A model generated the notes under the pieces. That model saw only the letters and a list, made by a program, of their open reading frames with translations, did not search any database and was not told the origin of the DNA. Positions 34,144 through 42,939 of a stretch of DNA of 64,000 nucleotides are shown piece after piece. Source of the DNA: Pseudoalteromonas sp. N1230-9 (GTDB lineage: Bacteria; Pseudomonadota; Gammaproteobacteria; Enterobacterales; Alteromonadaceae); the NCBI RefSeq assembly GCF_032716425.1, contig NZ_CP090419.1, positions 649,501-713,500 of the forward strand, written 5' to 3'. The number at the start of each line of letters is the position of its first letter. The first letter of the stretch is position 1. The translations under genes were made by a program, and so were the position numbers.

Positions 34144-35043
34144 TTAGCTTGCGTCACGACATTGCTCGTCTATGAACTCTATTTCAATTGTTGTATGAGC
34201 AAAATCAAACTCTTTAAGCTCCTGTCGCAACTCTAGCTTGTACGATTTCAGCTCTTCGTTAGATATTTCAGTGTTTAAAACAATATGGGCGGTTAAAACG
34301 TTGTGTTCACCATCAAGTGACCAGATGTGTAAGTGATGTACTTCACCCACAATGGCTTTAGAAACTATTTTCGATTTAATATTTTCAATAAGATCAATAT
34401 CTGGTGTCGCTTGCAAGAAGAGCATAAGTGTCGTTTTCAGTGTTCTTACAACATTAAATAAAATAAAAAGGGTAAACCCAATTGATAAAATAGGATCGAG
34501 TATGGGCCATTCAACAAACATCAATACGATTGATACAATAAATATAGCTATCCAACCTAAAACGTCTTCAAGCAAGTGCCAGTTTAAAACTCGTTCATTT
34601 AAGGTCTTTCCATGACTTAGCTTATAGGCAGCGTAACCGTTTACCACCATGCCAAAAATAGCTAATAAAAGCATTCCTTCGACTTGAGGCATTTCGGGGT
34701 TAGCTAATCTTGGTATGGCCTCAATTAGTATAAAAACAGAACCAACAGTTAATACCAAACCGTTAATCAATGCGCCAAGCAATGAAAAGCGCTTGTAACC
34801 ATATGAAAACTGGCTAGAGGCAGGCTTGTTACTGAGCTTATTTAATCCCCATGCGGTGCCTATGGAGATGCTATCTCCTAAATCATGGATAGCATCTGCC
34901 ATGATTGCCGTACTATTGGTTAACCAACCTCCGATAAATTCGATGATGGTAAACGTGAGGTTTAGAAAAAAAGCCCAGCCAATGCGTCTCGAAGCGTCCT
35001 CATCATTGTGAGGGTGATCATGACCGTGAGAGTGGTTATGCAT
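34144..35043 (-). CDS. Cation diffusion facilitator (CzcD/ZitB type)
   Basis: A 299-residue CDF exporter with six membrane helices. His-rich N-terminus (HNHSHGHDHPHNDED), the Zn-site motifs TAIMADAIHDLGDS (helix 2) and LLEDVLGW (helix 5), and a cytosolic C-terminal domain with VHHLHIWSLDGEHNVLTAHI. It probably exports zinc, cadmium or cobalt in exchange for protons. Its ATG overlaps the end of the transglutaminase-like gene by eight bases, so they share an mRNA. Confidence 0.93.
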   Translation of the reverse strand: MHNHSHGHDHPHNDEDASRRIGWAFFLNLTFTIIEFIGGWLTNSTAIMADAIHDLGDSISIGTAWGLNKLSNKPASSQFSYGYKRFSLLGALINGLVLTVGSVFILIEAIPRLANPEMPQVEGMLLLAIFGMVVNGYAAYKLSHGKTLNERVLNWHLLEDVLGWIAIFIVSIVLMFVEWPILDPILSIGFTLFILFNVVRTLKTTLMLFLQATPDIDLIENIKSKIVSKAIVGEVHHLHIWSLDGEHNVLTAHIVLNTEISNEELKSYKLELRQELKEFDFAHTTIEIEFIDEQCRDAS

Positions 35044-35764
35044 GTTGAGCCTCGGCGGTTACATTTTTTCTTCTAAGCCTTTGTACATTCCAATTAATGA
35101 TATGACGGATAAAGTTTTGGTACGCCCAACGTTTAATACCCGTTAGATTGGTTCCCTGCTCAGCATAGAATTCATCGGGTGAGTCATAAAAGCCAAAGTC
35201 GTCGTGTATGCCTTCTTTTTGAATATAAGTATCTTTACCAACCCAGTTCGTCTCTGGGTTACTTATGCAGGTAGTAGCTATTCCATAACCACAAAAATTA
35301 TCTTTAGCTTGACTGAATTTGGATTGAATTGAACTTAGGTAAGCTTCGTCGAGAATGAAGCCTTCTAAATTGATCCACTTACCTTCATAGAGCACTTCTA
35401 CCCAGCTATGGATAATGGATTTTGGGGCAAGCCAAAATACATAAGAAGGAATAGCGCCTTTCTGAAGCTGTTGGTCAATCGTGAAACCATGAAATCGGCA
35501 CTGAATACCAAGCGCTCGGAATAGAGCCATTAACAAGTTTCCCTTGGTATTGCACTGTCCATAGCCATCCGCTAAAACTTCACTCGCAGATATATCATCG
35601 CTGCGGTTGTAACCAAACTGAATCTCATCTTTAACAAAGGTGTAAGCAGCTCCTATTGTGTTGTATTCATCCATTGTATTCCAATTCCGATCTGCTATTA
35701 GAGATTGGATGCTGTGATCATCTAAGTCTAATATTTGTGTTTTCTCTAAATAATTAGCACTCAT
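35036..35764 (-). CDS. Transglutaminase-like protease-fold protein
   Basis: A 242-residue cytosolic protein with a transglutaminase-like core: Cys in DGYGQCNTKGNLLMALFRAL (near residue 72), His in IIHSWVEVLYEGKWINLE (near 119) and the following Asp/Glu region. No signal peptide. GGAGATGG precedes ATG 35764. It lies between two CDF transporters in one minus-strand operon and overlaps the second, an unexpected partner for metal exporters. It could process or modify a protein under metal stress. Its substrate is unknown. Confidence 0.78.
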   Translation of the reverse strand: MSANYLEKTQILDLDDHSIQSLIADRNWNTMDEYNTIGAAYTFVKDEIQFGYNRSDDISASEVLADGYGQCNTKGNLLMALFRALGIQCRFHGFTIDQQLQKGAIPSYVFWLAPKSIIHSWVEVLYEGKWINLEGFILDEAYLSSIQSKFSQAKDNFCGYGIATTCISNPETNWVGKDTYIQKEGIHDDFGFYDSPDEFYAEQGTNLTGIKRWAYQNFIRHIINWNVQRLRRKNVTAEAQHA

Positions 35765-35776
35765 TATCCATCTCCT

Positions 35777-36430
35777 TTAAGAACATGATTTTGATTTACT
35801 TCCACTACAGCTATTGTTTTCGCTTGTTAACTCTGCGTTGCTCAGCTCTTTCTTCGCATCAGTAATAATCAGGTAAGCCCCTCTTAAAATTAGGGTTGCA
35901 ATCACACTACCAATCACAATGTCAGGCCAGCGAGAATCAAGTAGCATCACTAAAACACCAGCAGCAATGACCCCCAAGTTTGCGATCACATCGTTGGCTG
36001 AAAATATCCAGCTTGCACGCATATGGACTTCACCATTGCTTTGCATTCTGATTAAAACTAAACAAATGACGTTTGCTATTAATGCTACAAAACCAAAGCC
36101 GATCATGAACCAAGAGTGAGGCTCACCTTCTCCGAGTCTTCTTACTATGTCAAAGATTACCAGTATTCCGAGTGTCAGCTGAAAGTAACCGCTGATAAGG
36201 GCTGCATTGGCTTTATGCTTTAAAGATCGGCTCACGGCATATAGAGCAATACCATAGACAATTGCGTCAGCCAGCATATCCATTGAATCTGCTATCAAAG
36301 CCGTTGAGTTTGCATATAGGCCCACAGTAATCTCAACGCAGAACATAACCGCATTAATACCTAGCAACCAATACAGCACATGTTTTTGTTTCGCATCTTT
36401 TAGTTCGACTTCGCAACCACAACCACTCAT
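35777..36430 (-). CDS. Short CDF-like cation transporter
   Basis: A 217-residue cation diffusion facilitator family protein with six helices. Conserved ligand motifs TALIADSMDMLADA and FSANDVIANLG are present. It has N-terminal GCGCE and a Cys-rich tail (SCSGSKSKSCS), but no cytosolic C-terminal domain, so it is shorter than the 299-residue homologue nearby. It is the first gene after a MerR-type promoter divergent from cadR, so it is probably the main cadmium/lead/zinc-induced exporter. Confidence 0.88.
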   Translation of the reverse strand: MSGCGCEVELKDAKQKHVLYWLLGINAVMFCVEITVGLYANSTALIADSMDMLADAIVYGIALYAVSRSLKHKANAALISGYFQLTLGILVIFDIVRRLGEGEPHSWFMIGFGFVALIANVICLVLIRMQSNGEVHMRASWIFSANDVIANLGVIAAGVLVMLLDSRWPDIVIGSVIATLILRGAYLIITDAKKELSNAELTSENNSCSGSKSKSCS

Positions 36431-36462
36431 TGCACGGCCTTAGTTATTTGCTTGATAACTTA

Positions 36463-36493
36463 ACTATAAAGTCTATAGTGACTATAGAGTCAA
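36463..36493 (-). promoter_or_regulatory. CadR/PbrR-type promoter-operator
   Basis: Read on the minus strand, TTGACT (36488-36493) and TATAGT (36463-36468) flank a 19-bp spacer containing the dyad CTATAGT-C-ACTATAG. It drives the short CDF gene and what follows, and lies 20 bases before the divergent cadR start. Confidence 0.88.
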
Positions 36494-36512
36494 GATTTAG
36501 GACTAAAGTTTT

Positions 36513-36902
36513 ATGAAGATAGGTGAACTTTCAAAAACGACAGGGTGTTCGATACAAACAATTCGGTATTACGAGAAAGAAGGGTTGCTTTCAACTCCTG
36601 AACGTACTGAAGGGAATTACAGGTTATACGGTGAACGGGCTTTAAAAGAATTAGAGTTTATAAAGCATTGCCGAAGTTTGGATATCCCTCTAACAGATGT
36701 TAAACGCCTTATGGAACTGAAAAATAAGCCAGAAGAAAGCTGTGCAAGTGTTAATAAGCTCATTGCTCAACAATTGGCCTTAGTTAACAATCGAATGAGA
36801 GAACTCAAAGCACTAAAAGCTGAGCTTCAACAAATGGCAAGTTTGTGTACAACTGAAAACACCATTGAAGCGTGTGGAATAATTAAGTCACTTGATAGTT
36901 AG
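36513..36902 (+). CDS. cadR: CadR-type MerR regulator (Cd/Pb/Zn)
   Basis: A 129-residue MerR-family activator. HTH with SIQTIRYYEKEGLL, second element NYRLYGERALKELEFI, Cys in PEESCASVNKL (near residue 78) and C-terminal SLCTTENTIEACGIIKSL with two more Cys. The Cys arrangement matches the Cd(II)/Pb(II)-responsive CadR/PbrR group. It is divergent from the CDF operon and overlooks the operator at 36463-36493. A decayed copy of its 3' end is at 27421-27548. Confidence 0.92.
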   Translation: MKIGELSKTTGCSIQTIRYYEKEGLLSTPERTEGNYRLYGERALKELEFIKHCRSLDIPLTDVKRLMELKNKPEESCASVNKLIAQQLALVNNRMRELKALKAELQQMASLCTTENTIEACGIIKSLDS

Positions 36903-36930
36903 AATTGTCATTCATTTTCTATCCGTGTTG

Positions 36931-37033
36931 TGTACGAATAACTATATTTTATTACGTTCATGTACGAAATTTATTTAATGTACTTTCGTTCACTTGATTG
37001 TTAAGATGTACGAAAGTTACAGGTTTCGTACAT
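36931..37033 (+). promoter_or_regulatory. Probable resolvase binding (res) region
   Basis: ATGTACGAAA (37006-37015) and TTTCGTACAT (37024-37033) form a perfect 10-bp inverted repeat with an eight-base gap directly before the resolvase start. TGTACGAA recurs at 36931-36938 and 36961-36968. Repeated inverted half-sites upstream of a serine resolvase gene are typical of a res site, which also controls the gene itself. Confidence 0.68.
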
Positions 37034-37609
37034 ATGAAAGTTGGTTTTGCAAGAGTCTCAACTAAAGAGCAAGATTTAAATATTCAACTGTCCAAGTTGG
37101 ACGCTCATGGCTGTGAAAAAATATTTCAAGGAAAACAGTCAGGTGCTTCCATTAGAAATGAAGAAAAGCTAAAGGAACTCATCGATTTTATCAGGGAGGG
37201 TGATGAGGTAATTGTTACTCGCCTTGATCGGCTAGGCCGATCATTAAAGTCTATTCTTGAGGCTATTGAAAGTATCCACAAAAAGGGGGCTTGTTTAAAT
37301 ATTATCGACGGCTCTCTCAATACTAAAAATGATAATCCGTTTGCCACCGCCATGATCAACCTATGTGGAGTATTCGCTCAACTTGAGCGGGATCTTATAA
37401 AAGCCAGAACCGCAGAAGGTCGCGAAGAAGCGAAGGCTAAAGGCAAACATATGGGTAGGTTGCCTGCTTTATCAGACAAACAAGCGAAAGAATTATATAA
37501 AGATAAATTAAATGGTGAATCGATCTCTGCATTAGCGAAGAAATATTCTGTTAGCCGCCCGACGGTTCATCGAACTATTGAAAGAATGGAACAAAAAAAT
37601 AATAAATAA
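37034..37609 (+). CDS. Serine resolvase/invertase family recombinase
   Basis: A 191-residue small serine recombinase. Catalytic Ser lies in GFARVSTKEQDLNIQ (residue 9), with the family Arg residues in RLDRLGRSL. The C-terminal HTH is SISALAKKYSVSRPTVHRT. ATG 37034 follows the inverted repeat; an upstream 12-codon extension to 36998 would cover that site and is unlikely. It ends 11 bases before qatA, with AAAAGGAG between, so the resolvase and Qat genes may be co-transcribed. It could resolve cointegrates or invert DNA; no second invertible repeat was seen. Confidence 0.9.
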   Translation: MKVGFARVSTKEQDLNIQLSKLDAHGCEKIFQGKQSGASIRNEEKLKELIDFIREGDEVIVTRLDRLGRSLKSILEAIESIHKKGACLNIIDGSLNTKNDNPFATAMINLCGVFAQLERDLIKARTAEGREEAKAKGKHMGRLPALSDKQAKELYKDKLNGESISALAKKYSVSRPTVHRTIERMEQKNNK

Positions 37610-37620
37610 AAGGAGATGTT

Positions 37621-39381
37621 ATGTGGTCTGATAAAGAGTCAAAAATTGACTTCTTAAACTTTAATGAAACGGCTGAGTCGATTAAAGATCTTATCACTGA
37701 AAAGGAATTAATGCCTATTAGTATAGGTGTCTTTGGTGATTGGGGCGCTGGAAAATCCACGATTCTTGAACTTACCAAAGCATCTTTGGAAACTGATGAA
37801 CAAGAATATATACAAGTGCATTTCGATGCATGGACTTTCCAAGGATACGATGACGCTAAAGCAGCGCTATTAGAAACAATTGCATCTACTTTAGTAAAAA
37901 AAGCAGCAGACGATAAAAATCTAAGTGCAAAAGCAATAGAGTTTGCTGGACGAATAGATAAGATCAGACTGATGGGACTGCTAATGGATGGTGGTGCAGC
38001 ATTAGCTGGTATACCGACTATGGGTGGTATACAGAAGATCATGGGACTATTCAGTGGTGGTGACGATGGTGAACTTGATGTTGATGATGTAAAAGGTGCT
38101 GTCGATGGCGCTAAGGATGTTGCGAAGAAAAACAAAGGTTTGATCAAAGATAAGAAATCATTCTCACCTCCTAAAGAAATTAAAGAATTCCGAAAAGCAT
38201 ATTCTGATCTGTTAAAGGAGTTTGATAAGCCACTTATTGTCTATGTCGATAATTTAGATCGCTGCTCTCCATTTAATGCCATTTCAACACTTGAGGCGAT
38301 CAGATTATTTCTATTTTTACCAAATACCGCATTTGTCATTGCCGCCGATGAAGACATGATCCGTTTGGCAGTACCTGAATATCACAAAGGTGCATCTCAA
38401 CGACATCAAACTGATTATTTAGACAAGCTTATTCAAATTCCTGTGCATGTACCAAGGCCCGGTGTTCTTGAGATAAGGGCATATTTAATGATGCTCACCG
38501 CTCAAGACCACGGAGTGACAGATGCTCAGTTAGAAGCGATAAGATGTGCCCTTGAAGAATCATTAAGGCTTTCTTGGAAACAACCACAAATTACCGTTGA
38601 TGAGCTTCTTCAGGATCACGATATCGAAAAGCATTCAGGACTCAGAAGCAAATTTGTAGTTGCTGAACAGTTAGCTCCACTATTAGCTGAATCCACAAAC
38701 ATTAACGGTAACCCTCGCATAGTTAAGCGATTACTCAATCAAGTTAAGATGAGAAAGAAAACGGCTCACCGTCGAGGAATGCAGCTTGACGAGAAAACTA
38801 TCACTAAGCTGGTAATTTTTGAGAGGTGCTTAGGCACTCAGGCTACTAACAAGCTTTATGAATTAATTGATAAGGAAAACGGATATCCAAAAGTTTTAGC
38901 GGATCTCGAAAATTCAGAAGTTGAATTTGATGAAATAAAGTTACCTGAAGAGTGGAAACTCGACCTAGCTTTTATTGATAAATGGTCAAAATTACCTCCA
39001 ATGTTTACTGAGATGGATTTGACTCCAGCGGCGTATCTGAGTCGAGAAAGCATTCCAATGGGCGCTGTTAATGCGGTAATGTCAGGAGCCGCTCAAAAAC
39101 TTGTAGAAGACTTAATGAAGCAACAGGTAAGGGTCAGTGGCGTTAACTCTACTGCGATTACCACAACTCCTAAGGAAGAATACATGTCAGTCATGGATGG
39201 TTTGATTGAAAACTTTAAGTTGATTGGTGATTGGACTGAAAGACCTACAGGCATTTATGGAGCAGTGCTACTTGCCAAGCAGGATGATAAATGTTGTTTA
39301 AGTCTTCTTACATTCTTAAAAAGCTTGCCCCGACAAAGGTGGCTTAATCCAATTTTAAAAGAACTAGAGGGAACTAAGTAA
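37621..39381 (+). CDS. qatA: QatA, KAP-family P-loop ATPase
   Basis: A 586-residue KAP NTPase. Walker A is GDWGAGKST (near residue 40), and the Walker B-like segment is LIVYVDNLDRCSP (near 203). A glycine-rich hydrophobic insert (LLMDGGAALAGIPTMGG, near 121-137) may touch the membrane as in other KAP proteins. It is the first gene of a qatABCD set known as an anti-phage defence system (ATPase, unknown protein, QueC-like, TatD-like). The biochemical role of QatA is probably ATP-driven sensing or remodelling. Confidence 0.93.
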   Translation: MWSDKESKIDFLNFNETAESIKDLITEKELMPISIGVFGDWGAGKSTILELTKASLETDEQEYIQVHFDAWTFQGYDDAKAALLETIASTLVKKAADDKNLSAKAIEFAGRIDKIRLMGLLMDGGAALAGIPTMGGIQKIMGLFSGGDDGELDVDDVKGAVDGAKDVAKKNKGLIKDKKSFSPPKEIKEFRKAYSDLLKEFDKPLIVYVDNLDRCSPFNAISTLEAIRLFLFLPNTAFVIAADEDMIRLAVPEYHKGASQRHQTDYLDKLIQIPVHVPRPGVLEIRAYLMMLTAQDHGVTDAQLEAIRCALEESLRLSWKQPQITVDELLQDHDIEKHSGLRSKFVVAEQLAPLLAESTNINGNPRIVKRLLNQVKMRKKTAHRRGMQLDEKTITKLVIFERCLGTQATNKLYELIDKENGYPKVLADLENSEVEFDEIKLPEEWKLDLAFIDKWSKLPPMFTEMDLTPAAYLSRESIPMGAVNAVMSGAAQKLVEDLMKQQVRVSGVNSTAITTTPKEEYMSVMDGLIENFKLIGDWTERPTGIYGAVLLAKQDDKCCLSLLTFLKSLPRQRWLNPILKELEGTK

Positions 39382-39382
39382 A

Positions 39383-40270
39383 ATGGGTACGTCCGCATCG
39401 TCAACAGGACCGAATAACAAGAGTCCGCTAATTCCATCGTGGGCAGAGCAAGGAGACCCCGTCACGATAGAACCTGCATCAGGTACTGATGGGGATGATC
39501 AAACAGGCTTTGACAGTGGTCAAGCAGATGATCAGAATGACAATAGTAACGATATTGACAATGACAAGGTTCAACAAGAAATCGGCGGTTCACCAACAGC
39601 AACACCGCCTCCAAATAGGTTTGCTAGTGCAAGAAGAGCATTTGGTAAGTACGCTCAAACAGGTGGATCAACTTCGGATCTAAGGCGTTCATTAAAAAGT
39701 TACTCTAGAAAAGGCTCTGGTGGAGGTAAGAGTACTAGCCGGAGACTAGCAAGCGGCATAACTGCTGGTTCTGGATTGCTTGGTTTCATGCGTGGCGACA
39801 CAGTAACGGTTAATAATCAAAGCTTATCATTAGGTGATCTAACTGGGCTATCGACTGACCAAGCAATTGACAAAATTGCTAGCCATTTAGCGCCTCATAA
39901 TGCCGATTCGGATGCTGTAAGAGTTGCGTTGGATTACGCACTAGAGGAAGCATTACCCGATACTGAAGAGTTTGATCCTAACAGTTTTACCGACGAAGTT
40001 ATCCAAGAAGCCATAGGTTGTTATTTAACAGATCTTATATTTCAGGATGTGGTTGAAGGCATGGGCAGAGCTTGGTTTCATGTAGAGCCAGCAAGCAAGC
40101 ATCATCAAATGGAAGTTGAATTAAGGGAATTAATAAAAGTGATCACACAAGAACAGTTAGACAAAGTAACTAATGGCAACCCCAGTACTATCAGTAAGGA
40201 AAATATTACTAAAATTCAAGCCGATGCTATTGCCATGACAGTTGATGAGTGGGAGAGCTTTGATGACTAA
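39383..40270 (+). CDS. qatB: QatB, defence-system protein
   Basis: A 295-residue protein with a long low-complexity N-terminus rich in Ser, Asp, Asn and Gly (residues 1-75), a basic Gly/Ser stretch (RKGSGGGKSTSRR) and a folded helical C-terminal half. No enzyme motif is visible. It is identified by its place between the KAP ATPase and the QueC-like gene and by its general layout, which fits QatB. It starts one base after the qatA stop, and overlaps qatC by eight bases. Confidence 0.86.
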   Translation: MGTSASSTGPNNKSPLIPSWAEQGDPVTIEPASGTDGDDQTGFDSGQADDQNDNSNDIDNDKVQQEIGGSPTATPPPNRFASARRAFGKYAQTGGSTSDLRRSLKSYSRKGSGGGKSTSRRLASGITAGSGLLGFMRGDTVTVNNQSLSLGDLTGLSTDQAIDKIASHLAPHNADSDAVRVALDYALEEALPDTEEFDPNSFTDEVIQEAIGCYLTDLIFQDVVEGMGRAWFHVEPASKHHQMEVELRELIKVITQEQLDKVTNGNPSTISKENITKIQADAIAMTVDEWESFDD

Positions 40271-41597
40271 TTTTTATTTTAATCATGACCCAGCTAACTT
40301 GCCTGATTTTTCTAATGATTGTCATCCTGTCCAGATGTTCCATACGCATCAAAATGACATCACTAAGCACAGCTTAGTGTCAAAACAACTACTACAAACA
40401 GTTCGTGATTTGGGATTGAATGTAGATGCTGATGCAATAGATCTGATAACAATTGCAACCGCTGTTACCGCCGCTGATACATTTGAATTGAGGGATAATG
40501 CAGAAAATGCATGGGCTAGAAAAATGCATTTACATGTTCCTGTTACCGATGAGGATATGTGGAATACTGTTGAGCCTGAACTAAGTTCTTTGCTCAACTT
40601 TCTAACGGGCGATCAATGGCAGTTTACTTTTGAAAAAACAACTATGCCGATGCCGACTCCTAAAACAAGTGAGCAAGCGAAAGCAAAAGCAAAATCATTA
40701 ATTGGACTCAACTCAGTCTGCCTTTTTTCAGGAGGTCTTGATAGCGCAGTTGGTGCAATTGACATTTTAAACGGAGAGTCAGCCTTAAAACCGCTTTTGG
40801 TTAGTCACGCTTATCGTGGTGATGGCGCAAAACAGGAAGATATTAAGCATTTATTGTCCCCGCCATTCGGCGAATTGTCCTATTCAATGTCTCCTCATAT
40901 TATCAAGCAGTTAGAAGGTAAAACTGACATTAGCATGAGGGGAAGAAGCTTCAACTTCCTAGCTATGGCGGTACTTGGTATATCAGCCTTAAGAAATGCT
41001 AATTGCGATAGCAGTATTGAAACTATTGTCGTCCCTGAGAATGGCTATATTTCTATAAATCCACCGCTTACCAGAAGACGGATTGGTAGCCATAGTACTA
41101 GAACTACTCATCCTAATTTTCTAAGCAGGCTTGAATCTTTGCTTAGAGACACTGGGTTTCATGTCAAATTTGTAAACCCCTATCAATTCAAAACTAAAGG
41201 TGAAATGTTAGCGGAATGTGTTGATCAAGACGCAATTAGAAAAGCAGTTCCTCTGAGTGTTTCTTGTAGTCATTGGCACAGAGAGCATAAACAGTGTGGG
41301 CATTGTGTACCTTGCCTTATTCGAAGAGCGTCAGTTTTTCATGCTGGTTTTACACAAGATGCGCCATACAAGACAAAGCGGTTGAGAGGTCTTATTAAAG
41401 AAAAAGATACTCGCGATGATCTCCAAGCGGTTCAAACTGCCATTATTAGATTGAAACAATCCGATAACTATCGTTCTTGGCTTCGAAAGTCAGGACCAAT
41501 ACCACAAGAAAAAGATATACGAGAAAAATTAGAATCAACTATTAAGCGAGGATTGGCAGAGGTTGAATTATTTCTCCAAGCGGATAAATCATCATGA
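40263..41597 (+). CDS. qatC: QatC, QueC-like PP-loop protein
   Basis: A 444-residue protein. The PP-loop ATP-pyrophosphatase motif FSGGLDSAVGA lies near residue 160. A zinc-binding Cys set (CSHWHREHKQCGHCVPC) near 335-355 matches QueC, the 7-cyano-7-deazaguanine synthase. ATG 40263 overlaps the qatB stop; the earlier frame start at 40242 lies inside qatB. In defence systems QueC-like proteins are thought to attach a deazapurine group to a partner or nucleic acid; QatB is a candidate substrate. The stop overlaps the qatD start (ATGA). Confidence 0.93.
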   Translation: MTNFYFNHDPANLPDFSNDCHPVQMFHTHQNDITKHSLVSKQLLQTVRDLGLNVDADAIDLITIATAVTAADTFELRDNAENAWARKMHLHVPVTDEDMWNTVEPELSSLLNFLTGDQWQFTFEKTTMPMPTPKTSEQAKAKAKSLIGLNSVCLFSGGLDSAVGAIDILNGESALKPLLVSHAYRGDGAKQEDIKHLLSPPFGELSYSMSPHIIKQLEGKTDISMRGRSFNFLAMAVLGISALRNANCDSSIETIVVPENGYISINPPLTRRRIGSHSTRTTHPNFLSRLESLLRDTGFHVKFVNPYQFKTKGEMLAECVDQDAIRKAVPLSVSCSHWHREHKQCGHCVPCLIRRASVFHAGFTQDAPYKTKRLRGLIKEKDTRDDLQAVQTAIIRLKQSDNYRSWLRKSGPIPQEKDIREKLESTIKRGLAEVELFLQADKSS

Positions 41598-42325
41598 TGG
41601 ATCTTCATTGCCATGTTGATTTATATCCAGATTATCAAGAGGTATTGAACGACATAAAAAGCAGTAATTATTACGTGCTATCAGTAACTACGGTGCCGTC
41701 AGCTTTTGAAGGTACTGTCCAGTTAACAAGTGACATAAAACACTGTAAAACGGCTTTGGGTCTGCACCCTCAACTTGCTCATTTAAGGAAAAATGAACTA
41801 CCTCTATTCGATAAGCTAGTTGATAGAACTAGATATATTGGAGAAATTGGGCTGGATGGCTCAAAAGGTTATGCTGATTACTTTGATGATCAATTAGAGG
41901 TTTTTACGCATATTTTGAAAAAATGTGAAGGCTTTGATAACAAAATATTAACTATCCATAGTCTTAATGCGACAGGTGAAGTACTTGAACAACTTAAGTT
42001 ATACCCCGATGCTGGTACTTCTATTCTTCATTGGTTTTTAGGTACTAAGAAGCAAGTTCTAGAAGCCGTCGAGCTAGGCTGTTTCTTTTCTATTGGGCCA
42101 GCCATGCTTACTTCAGCCAGAGCTAAAAAAGTAATATCGTGGATACCTCAAGATAGGATTTTACTCGAAACTGATGGCCCTTTCGCCAAAGTGGCGGGGA
42201 ATATTCTGTTTCCTTCAAGTGTTGGCACTGTTACTGAATATCTGGCTGAAATTTGGTGTAAAAATAAGGCTTCGATAATTGAGCAACTGTCAGCAAACCT
42301 TAGGTGTTTAACATCAGTCAAGTAA
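41594..42325 (+). CDS. qatD: QatD, TatD-family nuclease
   Basis: A 243-residue TatD-type metal-dependent hydrolase with metal ligands in DLHCHVD (HxH), IGEIGLDG (Glu), LTIHSLNA (His) and LETDGPF (Asp). The expected second late His segment is less clear (SILHWFLG). It completes qatABCD and probably provides nuclease or hydrolase activity in defence. It overlaps qatC by four bases. No terminator is obvious downstream. Confidence 0.93.
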   Translation: MMDLHCHVDLYPDYQEVLNDIKSSNYYVLSVTTVPSAFEGTVQLTSDIKHCKTALGLHPQLAHLRKNELPLFDKLVDRTRYIGEIGLDGSKGYADYFDDQLEVFTHILKKCEGFDNKILTIHSLNATGEVLEQLKLYPDAGTSILHWFLGTKKQVLEAVELGCFFSIGPAMLTSARAKKVISWIPQDRILLETDGPFAKVAGNILFPSSVGTVTEYLAEIWCKNKASIIEQLSANLRCLTSVK

Positions 42326-42376
42326 CTAATTATACGTCACGTAATCTTATAACAATTTTATTCAGGTTTAATCGAT

Positions 42377-42938
42377 TTGTTTGAAGTATTTGTATTAGCT
42401 ATAGCACTCAGTATGGACGTGTTTGCAGTATCCATAGGCTTAGGTTCTAAAAAAGTAGCAAATGCTGAAAAACTCTTTATTAAAGCCGTTGCTTATTTTG
42501 GATTTTTCCAAGGCTTTATACCTCTTTTAGGCTATTACAGCGGTAAAGGATGATCATCTTGGATTGAAGATTATGCACCTTGGATAGCTTTTATTTTGCT
42601 ATTATTTATCGGTGGCAAAAATGATTTATGAGTCCCAATCTGAAGGAATTGAAGAAGATATTGCTAATGTTACTCATCGTGTGCTATTTGTTCTTGCTAT
42701 TGCCGCCAGTATTGATGCAATGGCGGCAGGTTATGCAATCACATTGCTTGAGGTAGATATAGCCGTAGCTTGCTTGATAATAGGCGTCACGACGTTTGCC
42801 TTTAGCTAGATTGGTGTGAATATCGGCGAAAGAAGTGGCGTATGGCTGGAGTCTAAAGCTGAACTATTTGGTGGTTTAGTGTTAATCGCAATCGCATTTA
42901 AGATATTACTTGGTTGGCACAGAACCACCGAATACTAG
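42377..42938 (+). pseudogene. mntP: mntP (manganese efflux pump) pseudogene
   Basis: From TTG 42377 the frame reads LFEVFVLAIALSMDVFAVS, characteristic of MntP/YebN, a six-helix Mn(II) exporter with Asp residues in the membrane. The frame meets TGA in GKG-stop-SSWIEDY (near 42551), shifts by an extra A in an A-run near 42621 (KNDL instead of KMIYES), and meets TAG near 42808 (AFS-stop-IGVNIG). All other segments keep the family pattern to the TAG at 42936-42938. Three lesions make it a pseudogene, apparently recent. Confidence 0.88.
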
Positions 42939-42939
42939 G

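Noticed and set aside
37575..38147. 190-residue minus-strand frame across the resolvase end and qatA
   Set aside because: It overlaps two well-supported plus-strand genes, is Ser/Pro/Phe-rich and has no recognisable domain.
42612..42809. Independent 65-residue gene inside the mntP region
   Set aside because: It is the middle part of MntP after a frameshift, with the matching family sequence on both sides.
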